Origin: Neelides folsomi
Taxonomy: Eukaryota; Arthropoda; Collembola; Neelipleona; Neelidae
Length of the DNA stretch: 64,000 nucleotides
Assembly (NCBI GenBank): GCA_034687125.1
Contig: JAQGBZ010000012.1
Location: 434,001-498,000, forward strand
Direction: 5' to 3'
Shown here piece by piece: positions 59,904 through 64,000 of this stretch. The position numbers and the translations under genes were made by a program. How positions within the stretch are numbered: the first letter of the stretch is position 1; each line of letters begins with the position of its first letter. The notes below the pieces were generated by a model, which was not told the DNA's origin, ran no database searches, and saw nothing but the letters and a program-made list of their open reading frames with translations.

Positions 59904-62900
59904 TTAAAAATTGATCAAAAAGCTTTTGATTTCAAATGGATGAAATGAGGTTTCGAATGAATTGTTTGTAACAATCAGCGGAGGATCCGAAGTTGGAATT
60001 TCCATTCCATTGCAAACTTGCACTTTAGTCAAGTTAAATCCAAGGCTGACCCTAAAAAATAAAAAAAAGCCATTATATACACTAATCACGAACAAATGGG
60101 CTATATTATATAAATTTATTGACTCACTTTGTTTTAGCAGATCCTCCTTGGGACTCGTAAAGTCTAATGCAAACTGCATTAGACAGATCATGAGCAGCTT
60201 TGAAGGCTTCAACAATAATTGCTGGATGATCCGTTTGCACCCAATTGGTCGGAAGCCTATGAAGTTTGGAAATTTGTTAAACACAACAATTTATTTTATT
60301 AAATTAAAACTTACTCGACTTGTGAAAGATCGGAGTAAAGCAATGGAACATTATTTGATCCAAAATAGTTGAGTTCATATGCTCGTTTCACAACTTCTGC
60401 TTCTTGGTAAGTTCCTTTAAAACAACACTATATTTAAATTACTGTGGAATATGTAACTCAACATATAGTATTGGAAATCTCAAATTACAATTTGATATTA
60501 TTAAACAGTAACCTTCATGCGGGAGAACAGCGTAGTAAATGAAGTGCTTGTGAATATCACAATTAGCATCCGGATTCTTTGGAGATTTAAGAAGGGAAAG
60601 ACGAATGATATTGTCACGACAATTCCATCCGTATTTCGAATCTGTGATGACCGTAACTCCTTTGTCCGCTTGGGAAATATCCATCCATCTAGATTAGATT
60701 AAAAAACACAATATTATAGGAAAATCCACAAAGCTCATATTTATAACAATAAAATAATTTTTAGTTAAAATTACGAAAAATAAATATTTAAATTATAAAT
60801 TAATAAAATTCAATGTAGTATAGATAAAACTGGGCCAAAGGGCTATAAAAAGTAGTTTACTTATGTCCACAAACTTCGAATTTGGCCATATCCCAAGATG
60901 TATTCATGTGCGTAGGTCTTTTGGCGTGTCCGTATTGAATTTCATATGTTGCATCATTCGAAAGGATATCAACAGGGAATTCGACTTTTAACATTTTGTG
61001 GCTCTCTTTCCAATCCACAATTAAATAATATTCAATCATTGGTGAGTCAGCTCTTAAAATGGTGTATCTGGTAAGGGAACTTCCATTTCCGAATGTTCCT
61101 CTCCACCTGTACGCTCCGACAATTGGCCCTTCAGCAATTTGCTCAAACTGACCAAGTTCTTCGTGGAAGTCAGGGAGTCGTCGTGTTTCCATATGGTAAT
61201 CCATCACATCCCATGCGTCCCAAAATAAAGGAACGTCGTCGTACATGTAAATCATTCCACCGCGGATTCCAGTATTTAGTCGATCGTTAAAAACTTCTTG
61301 TTCAATTCCGCTTTTCCCAGTAAAGTAAAGATCTTCATAAGGAGCACCAAAAGGAGATGGATCAATTCGGATAATTCCATTGGAAAGCCCTTGCCCTTTT
61401 TAATAAAGTAAATTAAGTGAATTACAATTAAAAGTAAGCGCTAATTATTTTCCTAATTAAATTTTTTATAAAAATTGAAAAATATTAAAATTCAATAATT
61501 TTTTCTTACTTGGAGATCTTACAACAGGATTTGATGGAACTAATGGACTCATTAGTGAATATCCAGAAGGACTCATTGTGACCAAAGCAGCATCGAAGGC
61601 ATTTGGAACTCGATATCTTCCTTCAGGAGATTCTTCAATTGGTTGAGAATCTAAAGTCACTTTTTGAACATTTGGTAAAGTAAGGGAACTTCCGTCGTTT
61701 CTTTTATTGAAAACGACCATTTTTACATCCCATGAAAGCGGATTGTAAAGAATGTTGTTTGTCTTTCCCTGGCCAAGGAGAATTTCATTGTACTCTGAGC
61801 GAACTGAATACAAAACTGCAAAAAGTTTTTCATAAAGATCCCAAGCGTCTGTTGCGACCATTTCAATGCAAGAGCCTGGAAGAACGTCGTGGAATTGATT
61901 AAGGAGGAAATCTTTCCAACATGCGTCTACACGTTCCATGTCACTGAAAATAAATATTTTAAACTTATTTACTTAATAACATTACAATTAACAATATTAT
62001 AGTTAGAAATATTAATTGTTATGAATTATATTAATATTAGTTTTAAAATAAATTACGCTGCTAATTTAGCTGATCCAACTTTCTTCTGAACATAAGCCAT
62101 TGCTAGTAAAAGTTCTACTTCTCGGAAGAAGAATTCTCCTTTTCGGTTGTACCATTTAATTTTTGCCTGATATAAATTTTATACATAGGTAATTATTAAT
62201 TATATTAACTTTAGCGTGGAGAACATTTGATCTCTTCAATAAATAAATTAATTATATAATAAATACATAAATATGTAAATGACCTGTGAAGTATAAGTTC
62301 CATTGTGAAGTTCAAGGTAAAGTTCTCCAGCCCATTTACAAAGTTTCTTCTGATCTTGTTCTAAAACATCAAAGAATTCAGTTGGAGTGGCCATTTTGAC
62401 TCTACAATCATTTGAAGAAATAATAATTATTAAAAAGTTTGAACTATTAAAATAAACTAATTGTTTACTCTATTTAGGTATATACATATAATTTAATTGT
62501 CACATACTTTGGCATCCCATCAACGTTGTTGATTATTCTGAATCGTTCAAGCATTGTTCGGATTGGGCCGCCTCCTCCATCACCGTGTCCGTACAAATAT
62601 ATCCCGTTGTTTGATCGACCTTTGTCTTCAGCATTATTCCGAGAAAATAGTAGTTCTTGAGTCCTGAAGACAACGAATTTCAATATAAAAATTTTCAACC
62701 GAGTAATAATTAATTTCAATGAAATATTAATGTTATTACGCAAAAGTCATGTTGTAAGAATCACCAGGTGGAAAATGAACAAGAACTTGAGTTCCATCAA
62801 TTCCCTCCCACCAAAAGTTATGATGGGGAAATTTGTTTACCAAATTCCAAGACATCTTCTGGGTCAGCATTTTGTCAATTCCAACATGCTACATATCAAA

Positions 62901-63678
62901 TTATCAAAATTTAGAGAATTTAAAAAAGCATTTTTGATACTTTCTCTTATTCATCTTTGGACATTTTATGTAAATCAGAAGTATTACAACAAATACTAAA
63001 TAAACTCACATTACAAATCCCTAAATACATATCTTCGAATTAAAAAATCTCACCTTCATCATTTGAGGAATTTGAGCCGAATAGCCAAAAGTATCCGGGA
63101 GCCTAAAATCAAGTTTTAGATGGGTATATATCTCAACAATAACACGACATTACATTGTTAATTATACATATTCTTACAACTTATGTAATTCTTAAAGTTT
63201 ATTACCAAAATTCTTTACAGGTGATTCCAAATTCCTTTTGGAAATATTGTTGGCCATAAAAGAATTGACGAATGAAAGCCTCGCCACTATATATGCAAAA
63301 TTATATTTTCATTTAATAATTTGTTTGTCGGTGTGTCTAAGTACAGATAATTATGAACTTACTTGGGCACATTTCCATCCATTTCAATCCAACATCCACC
63401 AACAGGAATGAAACGACCAGCCGCAATGAACTGTTTCATCTCACTATATAAATCCGGATACCATTGTTTCATCCACGCATATTGTTGTGCCTGAAATTAA
63501 ACAGTTTATTGTAACACAATTTAAAATTAATTAAATATATTTTCAATTTACAGTAGAACAAGTAAAGATGTGTTCAGGATATTCCTTCATCAGTGCAATT
63601 TGAGCAGAAAACGCTCGAGCACATTTTCTTATTGTTTCATCATAAGTCCATAACCAAGCTGTGTCAATGTGACAATGT
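59904..63678 (-). CDS. MAN2C1: Alpha-mannosidase 2C1 (5' exons beyond window)
   Basis: GH38 enzyme of the cytosol that trims free oligomannose glycans. Fourteen exons join in frame to 812 residues: 63678-63552, 63490-63363, 63286-63206, 63102-63054, 62888-62740, 62663-62508, 62401-62284, 62166-62057, 61943-61510, 61395-60861, 60688-60513, 60414-60315, 60256-60128, 60051-59904. The window begins inside the catalytic domain at [15 protein letters not shown]. The nucleophile Asp is in [14 protein letters not shown], followed by [11 protein letters not shown] and [44 protein letters not shown] and [11 protein letters not shown] are specific to the 2C class, not lysosomal or Golgi mannosidases. 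About 230 N-terminal residues are missing compared with the roughly 1040-residue family length. The enzyme looks intact. Confidence 0.95.
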
Positions 63679-64000
63679 CTATTCGCACAAGAAATAAGTA
63701 TTAACATATATGAATTAATTCAACTAAAAGTGATGAAGATGGTGGTTTTTCTATTAATAAAGAATGAATTTATTAATTTTGGGATATTAGAAAACAATAT
63801 AGTAGTTCAACCTGTTAATAATTTTGATAATTAATATAGTTCTAATAAATTTTCATAGATTGAGCTACTATATTGTACATTAATGCCCTCAAAATATTTT
63901 TTTAATGTACATATACGGAAATCAGTGGAATATCCTATAAAAATGATCTTAAATGTACTTATAAGTAAAGATTATAAAGTTATTTATTATATATATCAAT
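63679..64000 (-). other. Intron of MAN2C1
   Basis: AT-rich sequence upstream of the first visible MAN2C1 exon. The next exon must lie beyond the window; no coding sequence is recognisable here. Confidence 0.6.

Noticed and set aside
1-64000. tRNA, rRNA, CRISPR or viral genes
   Set aside because: None seen by eye. A tRNA or small RNA scan was not possible, so short RNA genes cannot be excluded.

Overview
The window is AT-rich nuclear DNA from an animal, almost certainly an arthropod. The genes are split by short GT-AG introns (one GC-AG), with exons often only 26-40 nt long. A Spatzle-type cystine-knot gene, found in arthropods, points the same way. The MAN2C1 gene and a SEC14-like protein with a GOLD domain fit a non-dipteran arthropod (springtail, chelicerate, crustacean or another insect order). 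I cannot place it further. No bacterial, viral, CRISPR or rRNA sequence was seen. I rebuilt the genes by hand by joining exons in frame between splice signals; every multi-exon model listed keeps frame from its first base in the window to its stop.

Layout, left to right. 0-10.5 kb: a terminal exon of a tail-anchored membrane protein, a cappuccino/FMN2-type formin (+), the proteasome regulator PI31 (-), a pogo-like MITE, an unrecognised 109-aa two-helix membrane protein (-) and the splicing factor PRPF38B (-). 11-23 kb, all on the minus strand: two tandem Kazal-type inhibitor genes, a 12-exon GMC oxidoreductase and an unrecognised 254-aa protein. 23.7-35.9 kb is gene-poor. It holds a Helitron-like element of about 1 kb with a mirrored 3' end, a secreted protein with a possible LPMO-like domain plus EGF and DOMON domains (-), and a 699-bp hAT element with a perfect 8-bp target duplication. 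35.9-46.3 kb (+): a CRAL-TRIO/GOLD protein, a 1398-aa Gly/Cys-rich protein with three TQT motifs, and a small acidic protein with a myristoylation-like N-terminus. 47.3-55.3 kb: a Spatzle-like ligand with a Thr-rich prodomain (-), then two paralogous small secreted proteins sharing an N-terminal KRQS site and a C-terminal CKCD motif (both -), which flank an unrelated secreted acidic protein (+). 55.9-64 kb: a 574-bp hAT MITE, a secreted glycerophosphodiester phosphodiesterase (-) and the 3' four fifths of alpha-mannosidase 2C1 (-), whose 5' end lies beyond the window.

There are no operons, and the genes are functionally mixed. Several encode secreted or surface proteins (Kazal inhibitors, Spatzle ligand, the KRQS/CKCD pair, LPMO-like/DOMON protein, GDPD). 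Four compact genes have a TATA box 50-100 bp before the start codon, which suggests strong or stage-specific expression. The others (formin, PI31, PRPF38B, MAN2C1, SEC14-like) are ordinary cellular genes.
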